From NCBI GenBank assembly GCA_029852775.1, contig LEKJ01000028.1, forward strand, positions 1 through 64,000: a stretch of DNA of 64,000 nucleotides. The letters run 5' to 3'. The translations under genes were made by a program, and so were the position numbers. This DNA is from Pasteurellaceae bacterium LFhippo2. Its GTDB lineage: Bacteria > Pseudomonadota > Gammaproteobacteria > Enterobacterales > Pasteurellaceae. Each line of letters begins with the position of its first letter. Position 1 is the first letter of the stretch. Below the pieces are notes generated by a model. The model worked only from the letters and a program-made list of their open reading frames with translations. It was not told where the DNA came from and made no database searches. Shown here one piece after another: positions 50,666 to 61,677 of the stretch.

Positions 50666-52045
50666 ATGCTCAAAATTTATAACACCCTAAAACGTGAGAA
50701 AGAAGAATTTAAACCGATTAACCCTGATCAAGTGGGAATGTACGTCTGTGGCGTAACGGTTTACGATCTCTGTCACTTTGGGCATGGTCGTACTTTCGTA
50801 TCATTTGATGTGATTGCGCGTTACCTACGTTTTTTAGGCTATAACCTACGTTATGTGCGTAATATCACTGATGTGGACGATAAAATCATTAAACGTGCAA
50901 TTGAAAATAATGAAACTAGCGATCAGCTGGTTGAGCGTATGATTGCAGAAATGCATAAAGATTTCGATGCGTTAAATATTTTACGCCCAGATGTAGAGCC
51001 ACGAGCAACGAAACATATTCCTGAAATTATCGCTATCGTTGAAAAACTGATTCAAAAAGGTCACGCTTATGTGGCAGAAGACGGTGATGTGATGTTTAAC
51101 GTGGAATCATTCCAAAAATATGGCGCATTATCTCGTCAAAATTTAGAACAACTTCAAGCGGGCGCGCGTGTTGAAATTAAGAGCGTAAAACGCAATCCGA
51201 TGGATTTCGTGTTATGGAAGATGTCAAAAGAGAACGAACCAAGCTGGGAGTCGCCGTGGGGTAATGGTCGCCCAGGTTGGCACATTGAGTGTTCAGCAAT
51301 GAACAGCAAGGAGTTAGGTAACCACTTCGACATTCACGGTGGCGGTTCAGACTTAATGTTCCCACACCACGAAAACGAAATTGCACAATCTTGCTGTGCG
51401 CACGGCGATGACTATGTAAACTACTGGCTACACACTGGTATGCTTACCATTGATAAAGAAAAAATGTCTAAATCATTGGGCAACTTCTTTAGTATCCGCC
51501 ATATGTTAGGTCTATATGACGCTGAAAGCCTGCGTTACTTCTTCTTAACCGCACACTACCGTAGCTTATTAGACTATAGTGTTGAAAACCTAGATTTAGC
51601 TCGTTCAGCATTAGAGCGTTTATATACCGCATTACGTGGTTGTGATGTTTCGGTCGCTTTAGATGCTGAAGACAAATATACTCAAGCGTTTAAAGAATCA
51701 ATGGATGATGACTTCAACACCCCTGGGGCACTAGCGGTATTATTTGAATTAGCCCGTGAAGTTAATAAGCTCAAAACTGAAAACGCAGAAGAAGCAAATC
51801 GTTTAGCTTCACGCTTAAAACAGCTAGCGGGTGTGCTAGGTTTATTAGAGCAAGATCCAGAAGCTTTCTTACAAGGCGATGCGGATAACGATGAAGTCGC
51901 TGAAATTGAAGCTTTAATTAAACAACGCAACGAAGCACGCGCAAGTAAAAACTGGGCAGCAGCTGATGAAGCTCGTAACAAGCTCACGGAAATGGGCATT
52001 GTGCTAGAAGACGGCGCAAATGGCACCACGTGGCGTAGAGCGTAA
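50666..52045 (+). CDS. cysS: Cysteinyl-tRNA synthetase
   Basis: Class I synthetase of 459 residues (E. coli 461). The zinc Cys is in [10 protein letters not shown], the HIGH motif reads HFGH ([11 protein letters not shown]), and KMSKSLGNF is intact. The zinc ligands of GWHIECSAM and the HHENEIAQS block are present. CAGAGGAC precedes the ATG. Confidence 0.98.
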   Translation: MLKIYNTLKREKEEFKPINPDQVGMYVCGVTVYDLCHFGHGRTFVSFDVIARYLRFLGYNLRYVRNITDVDDKIIKRAIENNETSDQLVERMIAEMHKDFDALNILRPDVEPRATKHIPEIIAIVEKLIQKGHAYVAEDGDVMFNVESFQKYGALSRQNLEQLQAGARVEIKSVKRNPMDFVLWKMSKENEPSWESPWGNGRPGWHIECSAMNSKELGNHFDIHGGGSDLMFPHHENEIAQSCCAHGDDYVNYWLHTGMLTIDKEKMSKSLGNFFSIRHMLGLYDAESLRYFFLTAHYRSLLDYSVENLDLARSALERLYTALRGCDVSVALDAEDKYTQAFKESMDDDFNTPGALAVLFELAREVNKLKTENAEEANRLASRLKQLAGVLGLLEQDPEAFLQGDADNDEVAEIEALIKQRNEARASKNWAAADEARNKLTEMGIVLEDGANGTTWRRA

Positions 52046-52059
52046 AAATTAGATCTTTG

Positions 52060-52096
52060 AAAGCCAGTAAATAGAAATATTTGCTGGCTTTTTGTT
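52060..52096 (+). terminator. Terminator of cysS
   Basis: AAAGCCAG (52060-52067) and CTGGCTTT (52084-52091) with further pairing of AAATA/TATTT in between, followed by TTTGTTT. Confidence 0.8.
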
Positions 52097-52181
52097 TATA
52101 CTGAGTTGGATAATTTATGATGAATACAATTTGATTTGTTATAGGGCTTTATTTAATCGATTGATTTTGAAAATCTATTTA

Positions 52182-52245
52182 TTATTTTATCTAGATCACA
52201 TTTTTACACATTTTTAATTGTAATTCTATGTAAAGGGAATATGAT
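52182..52245 (+). promoter_or_regulatory. sdaC promoter region with CRP site
   Basis: The 22 bases 52182-52203 match the ideal CRP site at 18 of 22 (right half ATCTAGATCACATTT is perfect, left half TTTTA is poor). Downstream, TTGTAA (52218-52223) with 16 bases to TATGAT (52240-52245) would put the site at about -59.5, a class I-like position. Serine use is CRP-controlled in E. coli. Confidence 0.6.
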
Positions 52246-52333
52246 CTCGCTCCGTTAGAGAAATAGATATTTTAGTGTTGTGTTATCTATTTACTCTAGC
52301 TTTTGATTTCTAAATTAAAGTGTGGAGGAACTT

Positions 52334-53563
52334 ATGGATCAAGCATCAGCTAAGCGCTTTTCGTGTACTTGGGTACTTAATCTTTTCGGTACCGCAGTGG
52401 GCGCAGGGGTTTTATTTTTACCAATTAATGCCGGTATGGGCGGTTTAATACCGCTAATCGTGATGACCATTTTGGTTGGGCCAATGACTTATTTAGCTCA
52501 CCGTGGATTAGCACGTTTTGTACTATCGTCAAAAAATCAAGGAAGTGATATTACCAATGTTGTGCGTGAACATTTTGGTGTAACAGCAGGAAAATTAATC
52601 ACTTTATTATATTTCTTTGCTATTTTCCCAATCTTATTAATCTATGGTGTGGGTATTACTAATACGGTTGATTCATTCCTTGTGAATCAATTACAACTCG
52701 TATCGCCACCACGCTATATTCTTTCATTTATTCTTATTGCTGTAATGATCGGTGTAATGCTATTAAATGAAAGAGTGATGTTAAAGGTAACTGAGTATCT
52801 TGTTTATCCGCTAGTAACGATTTTATTTGGTTTATCTGTTTATTTAATTCCTAGTTGGAATGGTGCGGCATTAACTCAAATGCCAGAAACGGGAGATTTT
52901 TTAACAACATTATGGTTAACTATCCCTGTTCTTGTATTCTCATTTAACCATTCACCTGCGATTTCATCATTTGCACTTTCTCAACAAAAATTCTATCAAA
53001 ACAATGAGTTGGCTGAGAAAAATGCAAGTATTGCATTGCGTAATACCGCTCTAATTTTAGTATTATTCGTGATGTTCTTTGTGTTTAGTTGTGTATTAAC
53101 ATTAACGCCAGAAGAGTTACTACAAGCAAAAGCACAAAATATTTCAATTTTGTCTTACCTTGCGAATAAATTTGATAATCCAATTATTTCTTACTTTGGT
53201 CCAATTGTTGCTTTCCTTGCGATTGGTAGTTCTTTCTTCGGTCACTATTTAGGTGCTCGTGAAGGTTTAGAAGGTTTAGTAAACCAAATGCGTGATGAAC
53301 CGATTGAATCAGGCAAATTCAAAAAAATCACTGCTGGTGTTTTCCTTGTGATTTTATGGATTGTAGCAACTTTAAACCCAAGTATTCTCGGTTTCATTGA
53401 AAGCCTTGGTGGCCCAATTATTGCGATGATTCTATTTATTATGCCAATGTATGCAGTACATACAATTCCATCTTTACAAAAATATAAAGGAAACTTAAGT
53501 AATATCTTTGTTGTCGTAATGGGGTTAATTGCGATTTCAGCAATAGTGTACGGTTTGTTCTAA
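52334..53563 (+). CDS. sdaC: Serine:proton symporter SdaC
   Basis: HAAAP-family serine importer of 409 residues with about 11 membrane segments. Visible: [22 protein letters not shown], the family glycine-rich first helix, and [14 protein letters not shown] in the middle. The ATG at 52334 has GGAGG five bases upstream; a GTG at 52322 would sit on the ribosome site. It is followed by sdaA; together they form a serine uptake and breakdown pair. Confidence 0.95.
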   Translation: MDQASAKRFSCTWVLNLFGTAVGAGVLFLPINAGMGGLIPLIVMTILVGPMTYLAHRGLARFVLSSKNQGSDITNVVREHFGVTAGKLITLLYFFAIFPILLIYGVGITNTVDSFLVNQLQLVSPPRYILSFILIAVMIGVMLLNERVMLKVTEYLVYPLVTILFGLSVYLIPSWNGAALTQMPETGDFLTTLWLTIPVLVFSFNHSPAISSFALSQQKFYQNNELAEKNASIALRNTALILVLFVMFFVFSCVLTLTPEELLQAKAQNISILSYLANKFDNPIISYFGPIVAFLAIGSSFFGHYLGAREGLEGLVNQMRDEPIESGKFKKITAGVFLVILWIVATLNPSILGFIESLGGPIIAMILFIMPMYAVHTIPSLQKYKGNLSNIFVVVMGLIAISAIVYGLF

Positions 53564-53594
53564 AACAGGTACAATATGTAGCATCTTAATTTTC

Positions 53595-53634
53595 GGCATT
53601 ACTTGAGTTTCGAGTAATGCCTATTTTTGTTTTT
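53595..53634 (+). terminator. Terminator between sdaC and sdaA
   Basis: GGCATTACT (53595-53603) pairs with AGTAATGCC (53613-53621), with extra pairing TGA/TCG-type near the loop, then TATTTTTGTTTTT. It ends 15 bases before the sdaA start. Confidence 0.82.
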
Positions 53635-53649
53635 ATAAGTGTGGTTATT

Positions 53650-55029
53650 ATGATTAGTGTATTTGATATGTTTAAAATCGGTTTGGGGCCGTCAAGTTCT
53701 CATACCGTAGGGCCTATGAAGGCTGGTAAAGAGTTTGTTGATGAGCTGGTGTCTCGCAATTTATTGGCGAAAACAGACCGCTTGTTGGCGGATGTTTATG
53801 GTTCTCTTGCGTTAACTGGACGTGGGCATAGTACCGATATTGCGATTGTAATGGGCTTAATGGGCTATTTGCCTGACAATGTAGACATTGAACGTATTGA
53901 GTCTGTGATTGAGCAAGTAAAAAATGATAAGAAATTAATTGTGGCAGAAGCGAATGAAGCTCATAGCAAAGTAATTGATTTTGATTTCTTTGCGGATATG
54001 CCATTCCACTATGATTTTTTGCCTAAACACGAAAATGGTTTAACTTTCAAAGCCTTTGCTGGCGATGAATTGCTATTTGAGAAAACGTACTACTCAATCG
54101 GCGGTGGTTTTATCGTTGATGATGAGCATTTTGGCGCAGTGGAACAAAATCCGATTGAAGTGCCATTCCCTTACAAAAATGCGGAAGAGATTCTTAAACA
54201 TTGCAAAGACCAAGGTTTACCTGTGTCATCTTTTGCGTTACGTAATGAAATGGCATTACGTTCAAAACAAGAGATTAGTGATTATTTAGCGAAAATTTGG
54301 CAAGCGATGGACGCTTGTATTGAGCACGGACTTTATACGGAAGGTTTATTACCAGGGCCGTTAAAAGTAATTCGTCGTGCGCCATCATTACGTCGTACCC
54401 TTGAAGCAACGGGCAAGTTGAATAATGACCCTATGCAGATTATCGACTGGGTAAATATGTTTGCTTTAGCCGTAAATGAAGAAAATGCAGCAGGTGGACG
54501 CGTAGTTACCGCGCCAACAAATGGTGCTTGCGGTATTGTTCCTGCGGTATTAGCTTACTATCGCCACTTTATCGGCGACTTAACGCCAGAAATTATTGAA
54601 CGTTATTTATTAGCGTGTAGCGTAATTGGTTCACTATACAAAATGAATGCGTCAATTTCGGGTGCAGAAGTTGGGTGCCAAGGCGAAGTGGGGGTGGCTT
54701 GCTCAATGGCAGCGGCTGGTCTTGCGGAAATTATGGGCGGAACGCCTGATCAAGTTTGTATCGCCGCTGAAATCGGTATGGAGCATAACTTAGGTTTAAC
54801 TTGTGATCCTGTTGGTGGACAAGTGCAGGTGCCTTGTATTGAACGTAATGCGATTGCTTCCGTTAAAGCTATTAACGCTAGCCGAATGGCGCTACGCCGC
54901 ACCACTCAGCCACGTGTAACCCTAGACAAAGTGATCGAAACGATGTATGAAACGGGTAAGGATATGAACGCGAAATACCGTGAAACTTCAACAGGCGGTT
55001 TAGCAATTAAGATTGTGCCGTGTGATTAG
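53650..55029 (+). CDS. sdaA: L-serine dehydratase
   Basis: Iron-sulfur serine deaminase giving pyruvate and ammonia. The 459 residues start MISVFDMFKIGLGPSSSHTVGPMKAG as in E. coli SdaA, with the substrate loop GPSSSHT; the later cysteines for the cluster are in NGACGIVP, GCQGEVG and LTCDPVGG. The ATG at 53650 is preferred by this match over an in-frame ATG at 53617, which lies in the terminator hairpin. No strong Shine-Dalgarno sequence. Confidence 0.96.
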   Translation: MISVFDMFKIGLGPSSSHTVGPMKAGKEFVDELVSRNLLAKTDRLLADVYGSLALTGRGHSTDIAIVMGLMGYLPDNVDIERIESVIEQVKNDKKLIVAEANEAHSKVIDFDFFADMPFHYDFLPKHENGLTFKAFAGDELLFEKTYYSIGGGFIVDDEHFGAVEQNPIEVPFPYKNAEEILKHCKDQGLPVSSFALRNEMALRSKQEISDYLAKIWQAMDACIEHGLYTEGLLPGPLKVIRRAPSLRRTLEATGKLNNDPMQIIDWVNMFALAVNEENAAGGRVVTAPTNGACGIVPAVLAYYRHFIGDLTPEIIERYLLACSVIGSLYKMNASISGAEVGCQGEVGVACSMAAAGLAEIMGGTPDQVCIAAEIGMEHNLGLTCDPVGGQVQVPCIERNAIASVKAINASRMALRRTTQPRVTLDKVIETMYETGKDMNAKYRETSTGGLAIKIVPCD

Positions 55030-55040
55030 TTATGAATGGA

Positions 55041-55075
55041 AATAAACCCGCAGTTGAGCGGGTTTATTTTTTTAT
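55041..55075 (+). terminator. Terminator of sdaA
   Basis: AATAAACCCGC, loop AGTTGA, GCGGGTTTATT, then TTTTTATT. Confidence 0.92.
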
Positions 55076-55181
55076 TAAATAGACACTTTACTATCTAATA
55101 TACTGTAAACTTGTGTGTAATTCAGATTGAGATTATTCTTGTGATCTCGATCGTAAAATGAAAATTTTTATAGGAAAAGTT

Positions 55182-56336
55182 GTGACCCTACCCTCATTAA
55201 GCCTTTATATTCATATCCCTTGGTGTGTGCAGAAATGCCCTTATTGCGATTTTAATTCGCACGCACAAAAAGGGTTAATCCCTGAAGCAGAGTACATCCA
55301 ACATCTATTACTAGACTTGGAACAAGATCTTGCACGTTATAAACAAGCCATCCAAAACCGTAAAATTCACTCGATTTTTATCGGTGGTGGTACGCCAAGT
55401 CTATTTTCAGCGGAAGGGATTAGCTATCTATTGGCAGAAATTCGTAAACGTATCGAATTTGAACCGAATTTAGAAATTACCTTAGAAGCAAATCCCGGTA
55501 CGGCAGAAGCAGAACGTTTTATTGGTTATGCACAAGGGGGAGTAAATCGTATCTCTATGGGTATTCAAAGTTTTGAGCCTGAAAAATTGCTTAAATTAGG
55601 GCGTATTCACGATAACAATGAAGCGAAACAAGCGGTACGATTTGCACAAAATTCTGCAAATGCAGGACTGAGAAGTTTCAATATCGATTTAATGCACGGT
55701 TTACCAAATCAGTCGGTTAAACAGGCGTTAGACGATTTACGTCAAGGGATTGAGCTTTCCCCGCCACATATCTCTTGGTATCAGCTTACTATTGAGCCTA
55801 ATACGATGTTCTACTATCGTCAGCCCACTTTGCCTGATGATGACGAACTATGGGATATTTTCGAGCAAGGTCATCAACTATTAACCGCAGCAGGCTATGA
55901 GCAGTATGAAACCTCTGCCTATGCGAAAAAAGGTTTCCAGTGCCAACATAACTTAAACTATTGGCGTTTTGGGGATTACTTAGCGATAGGCTGTGGGGCG
56001 CACGGTAAAATTAGCTATCCAAATGGTGAGATCTACCGTTTTAGCAAAACTAAGCACCCTAAAGGCTATATGCGTGGCGAGTATCTTTATCAGCAAGATG
56101 CAATAGATTTTGATGACCGACCGTTTGAATTTTTTATGAACCGTTTCCGTCTATTAGAAGCCACCCCGAAAGCCGAATTTGAGGCTTATACAGGGTTAGA
56201 TCGCAAAGTAGTTCAGCCAACAATGGAGTGGGCATTAAGTCAAAACTATATCACTGAAACCCCAGAACATTGGCAGATTACCCAACACGGAAAACTGTTT
56301 TTAAATGAGTTGTTGGAAGGGTTCCTTGCAGATTGA
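55182..56336 (+). CDS. hemW: Heme chaperone HemW
   Basis: Radical-SAM-related protein that binds heme and passes it to respiratory enzymes; formerly annotated as coproporphyrinogen oxidase-like. The 384 residues have the CxxxCxxC cluster motif CVQKCPYC (Cys15, 19, 22), GGGTPSLFS, and the C-terminal HemN-like domain. The GTG at 55182 is chosen: AGGA lies seven bases upstream and the protein then aligns with the E. coli start; an ATG at 55158 has no ribosome site. In E. coli hemW follows rdgB, which is not here. Confidence 0.93.
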   Translation: MTLPSLSLYIHIPWCVQKCPYCDFNSHAQKGLIPEAEYIQHLLLDLEQDLARYKQAIQNRKIHSIFIGGGTPSLFSAEGISYLLAEIRKRIEFEPNLEITLEANPGTAEAERFIGYAQGGVNRISMGIQSFEPEKLLKLGRIHDNNEAKQAVRFAQNSANAGLRSFNIDLMHGLPNQSVKQALDDLRQGIELSPPHISWYQLTIEPNTMFYYRQPTLPDDDELWDIFEQGHQLLTAAGYEQYETSAYAKKGFQCQHNLNYWRFGDYLAIGCGAHGKISYPNGEIYRFSKTKHPKGYMRGEYLYQQDAIDFDDRPFEFFMNRFRLLEATPKAEFEAYTGLDRKVVQPTMEWALSQNYITETPEHWQITQHGKLFLNELLEGFLAD

Positions 56337-56344
56337 TAATGAAA

Positions 56345-56380
56345 ACAGACCGCTTGTGTAGTAATATACAAGCGGTTTTC
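56345..56380. terminator. Inverted uptake-sequence pair acting as terminator after hemW
   Basis: GACCGCTTGT (56348-56357) and ACAAGCGGT (56368-56376) form a stem with flanking A and T runs (AAAAC and TTTTC). It stands between hemW and bcp. The T-run is only four, so read-through is likely. Confidence 0.72.
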
Positions 56381-56399
56381 CATTTAAGGATAAAAGCAA

Positions 56400-56864
56400 A
56401 TGAATTTATTAAAAGTGGGCGATAATGCGCCACAATTTACGTTACTCGATCAAAATGAACAGTCGGTATCTCTCAGTCAATTTCAAGGCAAAAAAGTGCT
56501 GGTCTATTTCTACCCTAAAGCTCTAACTCCGGGTTGTACGACCCAAGCATGCGGATTGCGTGATAGCAAATCAGAACTAGACGAATTAAACCTTATAGTG
56601 CTAGGCGTAAGCCCTGATTTACCTAAAAAATTACTTCAATTTGTAGAAAAGAAAGAGCTTAATTTCACACTATTATCAGATCCTGAACATCAAGTGGCTG
56701 ATGCCTTTGGCGTGTGGGGCGAAAAGAAATTTATGGGAAGAACCTATGATGGTATTCACCGTATCAGCTTTTTAATTAATGAAAGCGGTGTGATTGAAGC
56801 AGTTTTTGACAAATTCAAAACATCTGAACATCATCAAATGATTGTCGATTATTTAAAAGGATAA
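56400..56864 (+). CDS. bcp: Thioredoxin-dependent thiol peroxidase (Bcp)
   Basis: Peroxiredoxin Q of 154 residues that reduces hydroperoxides. The peroxidatic Cys is in [13 protein letters not shown], with the resolving Cys five residues later in the same segment. The core [10 protein letters not shown] differs from the usual FYPKAMTPGC by one conservative residue. AAGGA precedes the ATG. Four bases separate it from gmhB, so they are one operon. Confidence 0.95.
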   Translation: MNLLKVGDNAPQFTLLDQNEQSVSLSQFQGKKVLVYFYPKALTPGCTTQACGLRDSKSELDELNLIVLGVSPDLPKKLLQFVEKKELNFTLLSDPEHQVADAFGVWGEKKFMGRTYDGIHRISFLINESGVIEAVFDKFKTSEHHQMIVDYLKG

Positions 56865-56868
56865 AGTA

Positions 56869-57414
56869 ATGGCGAATAAAGCAATTTTTCTAGATCGTGA
56901 TGGCACAATCAATATCGATCACGGTTATGTACATCAAATTGATGATTTCCAATTTATTGAGGGCGTGGGTAAAGCCCTAAAAAAACTTCAAGATAAAGGT
57001 TATTTACTGGTGCTTGTTACCAACCAGTCTGGGATTGCACGTGGTTATTTCAGCGAAGAGCAGTTTAACCAACTCACTGAATGGATGGACTGGTCTTTAG
57101 ATGAAGATTATGGCGTAGTGCTAGATGGTATCTATTACTGCCCACATCACCCAGAAGGCAAAGGCGAATATCGTGAAGATTGCGATTGTCGTAAGCCAAA
57201 AGCGGGTATGTTCCTACAAGCGATTAAAGATCTTAATATCGATCCTGCTCAATCTATTATGGTGGGGGATAAATTAGAAGATCTGTTAGCTGCTGAAAAT
57301 GCAGGTGTGAAAACCAAAATTTTAGTGCGCACAGGCAAAGAAGTTACTGCGGAAGGTGAGGCGAAAGCTGATCGCGTGATTGATAGTTTAGCGGATTTAC
57401 CAAAATATTTATAG
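56869..57414 (+). CDS. gmhB: D-glycero-beta-D-manno-heptose 1,7-bisphosphate 7-phosphatase
   Basis: HAD phosphatase for the ADP-heptose of lipooligosaccharide. The 181 residues have the nucleophile motif FLDRDGTIN (two catalytic Asp), [11 protein letters not shown], the zinc-binding Cys/His cluster [21 protein letters not shown], and [17 protein letters not shown] precedes the ATG. Confidence 0.96.
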   Translation: MANKAIFLDRDGTINIDHGYVHQIDDFQFIEGVGKALKKLQDKGYLLVLVTNQSGIARGYFSEEQFNQLTEWMDWSLDEDYGVVLDGIYYCPHHPEGKGEYREDCDCRKPKAGMFLQAIKDLNIDPAQSIMVGDKLEDLLAAENAGVKTKILVRTGKEVTAEGEAKADRVIDSLADLPKYL

Positions 57415-57421
57415 GAACATT

Positions 57422-58264
57422 ATGTACCATAACGATCAATCTCTTTCTAGCCTAAAACTTGGGCAAAAAACCAGATATAAAAGCGAATATGATGCAACCT
57501 TATTGCAACCCGTGCCACGCAAATTAAATCGTGATAGCTTAGGCATTACTGAGCAACAACCTTTTAATCAAGGGGCGGATATTTGGACCCTTTATGAACT
57601 CTCTTGGTTAAATAGCAAAGGTGTACCACAGGTTGCGGTAGCTGATGTAGCGATTGATTTCCGTAGTGAAAATTTAATTGAGTCAAAAAGTTTTAAACTC
57701 TATTTAAACAGCTTTAACCAAACTCGCTTTGAGACTATTTCGCAAGTTGAACAGATTATTCAAAATGATTTAAGCCAATGTGCAAGCGGTGAGGTTTCAG
57801 TAAAAATTCACAAATTAAACCACTATACCAATCAGCCAATTAGTGATTTCAGCGGTGAAGTGATTGATGAGCAAGATATTGAAATTAGCGACTATGAGTT
57901 CTCAACGCACTATCTTGAAAATATCGCACAAGGTAATGAAATTGTTGAAGAAACGTTGGTTAGCCATTTATTAAAATCAAACTGTTTAATCACATCTCAA
58001 CCAGACTGGGGTAGTGTGCAAATTCGTTATGTAGGTAAGCGTTTAGACCGTGAGAAATTATTGCGTTATATTGTTTCATTCCGTGAGCATAATGAATTCC
58101 ACGAGCAGTGTGTTGAGCGTATTTTCTGCGACCTAATGCAGTTTGCGAAGCCTGAAAAATTAACGGTTTACGCACGCTATACTCGTCGTGGTGGTTTGGA
58201 TATTAACCCATTCCGTTCGAATTTTGAGGATTTACCTGTAAATCAGCGTATGGCTCGCCAATAA
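57422..58264 (+). CDS. queF: NADPH-dependent 7-cyano-7-deazaguanine reductase
   Basis: Makes preQ1 in queuosine synthesis. The 280 residues (E. coli 282) are the long two-domain type. Visible: [15 protein letters not shown], the preQ0 motif [15 protein letters not shown] with the family E(S/L)K(S/A)hK(L/Y)(Y/F/W) pattern, and the catalytic Cys in [23 protein letters not shown] precedes the ATG. It follows gmhB by seven bases. Confidence 0.97.
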   Translation: MYHNDQSLSSLKLGQKTRYKSEYDATLLQPVPRKLNRDSLGITEQQPFNQGADIWTLYELSWLNSKGVPQVAVADVAIDFRSENLIESKSFKLYLNSFNQTRFETISQVEQIIQNDLSQCASGEVSVKIHKLNHYTNQPISDFSGEVIDEQDIEISDYEFSTHYLENIAQGNEIVEETLVSHLLKSNCLITSQPDWGSVQIRYVGKRLDREKLLRYIVSFREHNEFHEQCVERIFCDLMQFAKPEKLTVYARYTRRGGLDINPFRSNFEDLPVNQRMARQ

Positions 58265-58265
58265 T

Positions 58266-58315
58266 TGTAGGGGCGTACTGCGTACGCCCGCGGGCGTATT
58301 CAATACGCCCCTACA
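58266..58315. repeat. REP-like palindromic element, full copy
   Basis: TGTAGGGGCG to CGCCCCTACA with central CCGCGG; right half identical to the copy at 23935. It starts one base after the queF stop and ends 20 bases before anmK. Confidence 0.92.
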
Positions 58316-58335
58316 TTCTAGGAAAAAATAATCAT

Positions 58336-59451
58336 ATGAGAACAAACTACTATATCGGTGTGATGTCTGGCACAAGCCTTGATGGTGTGGATTTGGCGTT
58401 GGTGGATTTTGCAAAAGATCAGCCCAAAATGACCGCTTGTGGTTTTACGCCAATGCCTGAAGATCTGCGTACGGATATTTCAGCATTGCTGAAAAGCGGT
58501 GAAACCAGTTTACAAAAACTGGGGGAAATTGATCACCGTTTAGGCTTGCTATATGCAGATTGTATTAACGCTTTTCTTGCCAAAGAAAATTTAAAACCTA
58601 AGCAAATTCAAGCCATTGGCTGCCACGGGCAAACCGTTTGGCATTCTCCACAAAGCCAATATCCTTTTACCACTCAAATCGGTGATATGAATTTAGTGGC
58701 GGCGAAAACAGGCATTACCGTTGTCGGTGATTTTCGCCGTAAAGATATGGCCTATGGCGGACAAGGTGCGCCATTGGTGCCGGCTTTTCATCAAGCGATT
58801 TTTAGCTATCCAAAACGTATTACGGCGGTGTTAAATATTGGTGGGATTAGCAATGTTTCGCTACTTGTACCAAACAAAGCGACCATTGGTTACGATATTG
58901 GAGCGGGTAATACCTTGATGGATATTTGGATTGAGAAACATTTAGGTAAACGCTTTGATAAAGATGCTGAATGGGCGAAAACAGGTGAGGTTATTCCTGA
59001 ATTATTAAGTAGATTGCTAGATGAAGAATTTTTCAAACTCCAGCCCCCGAAAAGCACAGGGCGAGAGCTATTTAACCAACAGTGGTTAGATAAAAAACTC
59101 AGTGGTTTTGAAAATCAGCAAGCACAGGATATTCAAGCTACATTAGCAGCTTTTACAGCACAATCAATTTGCAATGATCTTATAAAAATTGAAAACCCTG
59201 ATAATTTGCCATGCTTATTATTAGTTTGTGGTGGCGGGGCAAGAAACCCGCTATTAATGCAATATTTTGTAGAAGGTTTAAAAGATTGGCAGGTTGCAAC
59301 GACCAGTGAATATGGTTTAGATATTGATTATGTTGAAGCAGCAGCTTTTGCGTGGTTAGCTCATCAACGAATAAATAATTTAGCCGGCAATTTACCAAGT
59401 GTCACAGGTGCAACCCAAGCGGTCAGTTTAGGCGCAATTTTTCCAAAATAA
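58336..59451 (+). CDS. anmK: Anhydro-N-acetylmuramic acid kinase
   Basis: Opens and phosphorylates 1,6-anhydroMurNAc from peptidoglycan turnover. The 371 residues start [21 protein letters not shown] with the [11 protein letters not shown] loop, then [11 protein letters not shown]-type block (GCHGQTVWH), NIGGISNVS and [18 protein letters not shown] precedes the ATG at slightly long spacing. It is followed by murQ in the pathway and in position. Confidence 0.97.
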   Translation: MRTNYYIGVMSGTSLDGVDLALVDFAKDQPKMTACGFTPMPEDLRTDISALLKSGETSLQKLGEIDHRLGLLYADCINAFLAKENLKPKQIQAIGCHGQTVWHSPQSQYPFTTQIGDMNLVAAKTGITVVGDFRRKDMAYGGQGAPLVPAFHQAIFSYPKRITAVLNIGGISNVSLLVPNKATIGYDIGAGNTLMDIWIEKHLGKRFDKDAEWAKTGEVIPELLSRLLDEEFFKLQPPKSTGRELFNQQWLDKKLSGFENQQAQDIQATLAAFTAQSICNDLIKIENPDNLPCLLLVCGGGARNPLLMQYFVEGLKDWQVATTSEYGLDIDYVEAAAFAWLAHQRINNLAGNLPSVTGATQAVSLGAIFPK

Positions 59452-59463
59452 TTTAATATCATT

Positions 59464-60416
<953 letters not shown>

Positions 60417-60455
60417 TTCTTTCCGTTTTTAATTATTCATCAAAGCGTTATTAAA

Positions 60456-60935
60456 ATGTTAGATATTGTTTTATTTGAGCCTGAAATTCCACAAAATAGT
60501 GGAAATATTATCCGTTTATGCGCAAACTGCGGTTTCCGTTTACACATGATTGAGCCATTAGGTTTTGCGTGGGACGACAAAAAATTACGCCGTTCTGGAT
60601 TGGATTATCACGAGTTTGTGGATATTCAAAAGTATAAAAATTTTGAAGATTTTCTAGAAAGAGCGAAGCCAAAGCGTTTATTTGCATTAACAACGAAAGG
60701 CGAACCAAACCACAGCGAAGTGAGTTATGAGTTGGGGGATTTCTTGATGTTTGGTCCTGAGAGTCGTGGTATTCCGAAAGATATTTTAGATTCTCTGCCG
60801 ATGTCTCAAAAAATCCGAGTGCCAATGTGTAAGGATAGCCGCAGTATGAATCTCTCTAATACGGTTGCTGTGGTGGTTTACGAAGCATGGAGACAATTTG
60901 GTTATCAAAATTCTGTGCCAAGACAACCGATTTAA
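60456..60935 (+). CDS. trmL: tRNA (cytidine(34)-2'-O)-methyltransferase TrmL
   Basis: SPOUT methyltransferase for the wobble base of tRNA-Leu. The 159 residues show [36 protein letters not shown] and [25 protein letters not shown] (knot-forming AdoMet site). The ATG has no clear ribosome site. Confidence 0.96.
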   Translation: MLDIVLFEPEIPQNSGNIIRLCANCGFRLHMIEPLGFAWDDKKLRRSGLDYHEFVDIQKYKNFEDFLERAKPKRLFALTTKGEPNHSEVSYELGDFLMFGPESRGIPKDILDSLPMSQKIRVPMCKDSRSMNLSNTVAVVVYEAWRQFGYQNSVPRQPI

Positions 60936-60940
60936 AACAA

Positions 60941-60968
60941 AAAAGTGCGTGTTAAAACGCACTTTTTG
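60941..60968. terminator. Bidirectional terminator between trmL and upp
   Basis: AAAAGTGCGT, loop GTTAAA, ACGCACTTTT with A and T runs outside. Confidence 0.9.
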
Positions 60969-60981
60969 CTTTTGGAGAAGA

Positions 60982-61608
60982 CTATTTTGTACCGAAAATT
61001 TTATCGCCAGCGTCACCAAGACCCGGGATGATATAGCCTTTTTCATTTAAGTGGCTATCAACTGACGCAGTATAAAGCTCTATATCAGGGTGTGCCGCTT
61101 CTAATGCTTTGATACCTTCTGGTGCTGCAACTAACACTAACACCTTGATCTGTTTACAACCTGCTTGTTTTAGAAGATCTAAGGTTGCGATCATTGAACC
61201 GCCTGTTGCAAGCATTGGGTCAACGACGATAGCTAAACGTTCTTCAACGTCATTTGCTAATTTTTTGAAGTATGGCACTGGTTCTAAAGTTTCTTCATCA
61301 CGGTAGATACCAACTACGCTGATACGTGCGCTTGGAATATGCTCTAATACACCATCCATCATACCAAGACCTGCGCGAAGAATCGGTACTACAGTTACTT
61401 TTTTACCTTTGATTCGGTCAATTTCAACTGGGCCATTCCAACCATCAATAGTTACTTTTTCAGTTTCCAAATCAGAAGTCGCTTCATAAGTTAGTAAGCT
61501 ACCAACTTCTGTTGCAAGTGCGCGGAAATCTTTCGTACTCACGTCTGCTGCACGCATTAAACCAAGTTTATGTTTTACGAGAGGATGTTTTACTTCAACA
61601 ATTTTCAT
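60982..61608 (-). CDS. upp: Uracil phosphoribosyltransferase
   Basis: Salvages uracil to UMP with PRPP. The 208 residues carry [26 protein letters not shown] and the PRPP loop [11 protein letters not shown], and the C-terminal uracil-binding [18 protein letters not shown] precedes the ATG. No uraA permease is adjacent (it follows upp in E. coli). Confidence 0.97.
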   Translation of the reverse strand: MKIVEVKHPLVKHKLGLMRAADVSTKDFRALATEVGSLLTYEATSDLETEKVTIDGWNGPVEIDRIKGKKVTVVPILRAGLGMMDGVLEHIPSARISVVGIYRDEETLEPVPYFKKLANDVEERLAIVVDPMLATGGSMIATLDLLKQAGCKQIKVLVLVAAPEGIKALEAAHPDIELYTASVDSHLNEKGYIIPGLGDAGDKIFGTK

Positions 61609-61642
61609 TACAGTCTCCTGATTAGGTGGTTTAAAAAATAAA

Positions 61643-61674
61643 ATCGGACTATTTTATCAGAAAATTAGTCAGAT
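61643..61674 (-). terminator. Possible terminator after ilvY
   Basis: ATCGGACTA and TAGTCAGAT form a stem with one mismatch; on the minus strand TTTATTTTTT follows. It lies just after the ilvY stop. Confidence 0.45.
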
Positions 61675-61677
61675 TAT

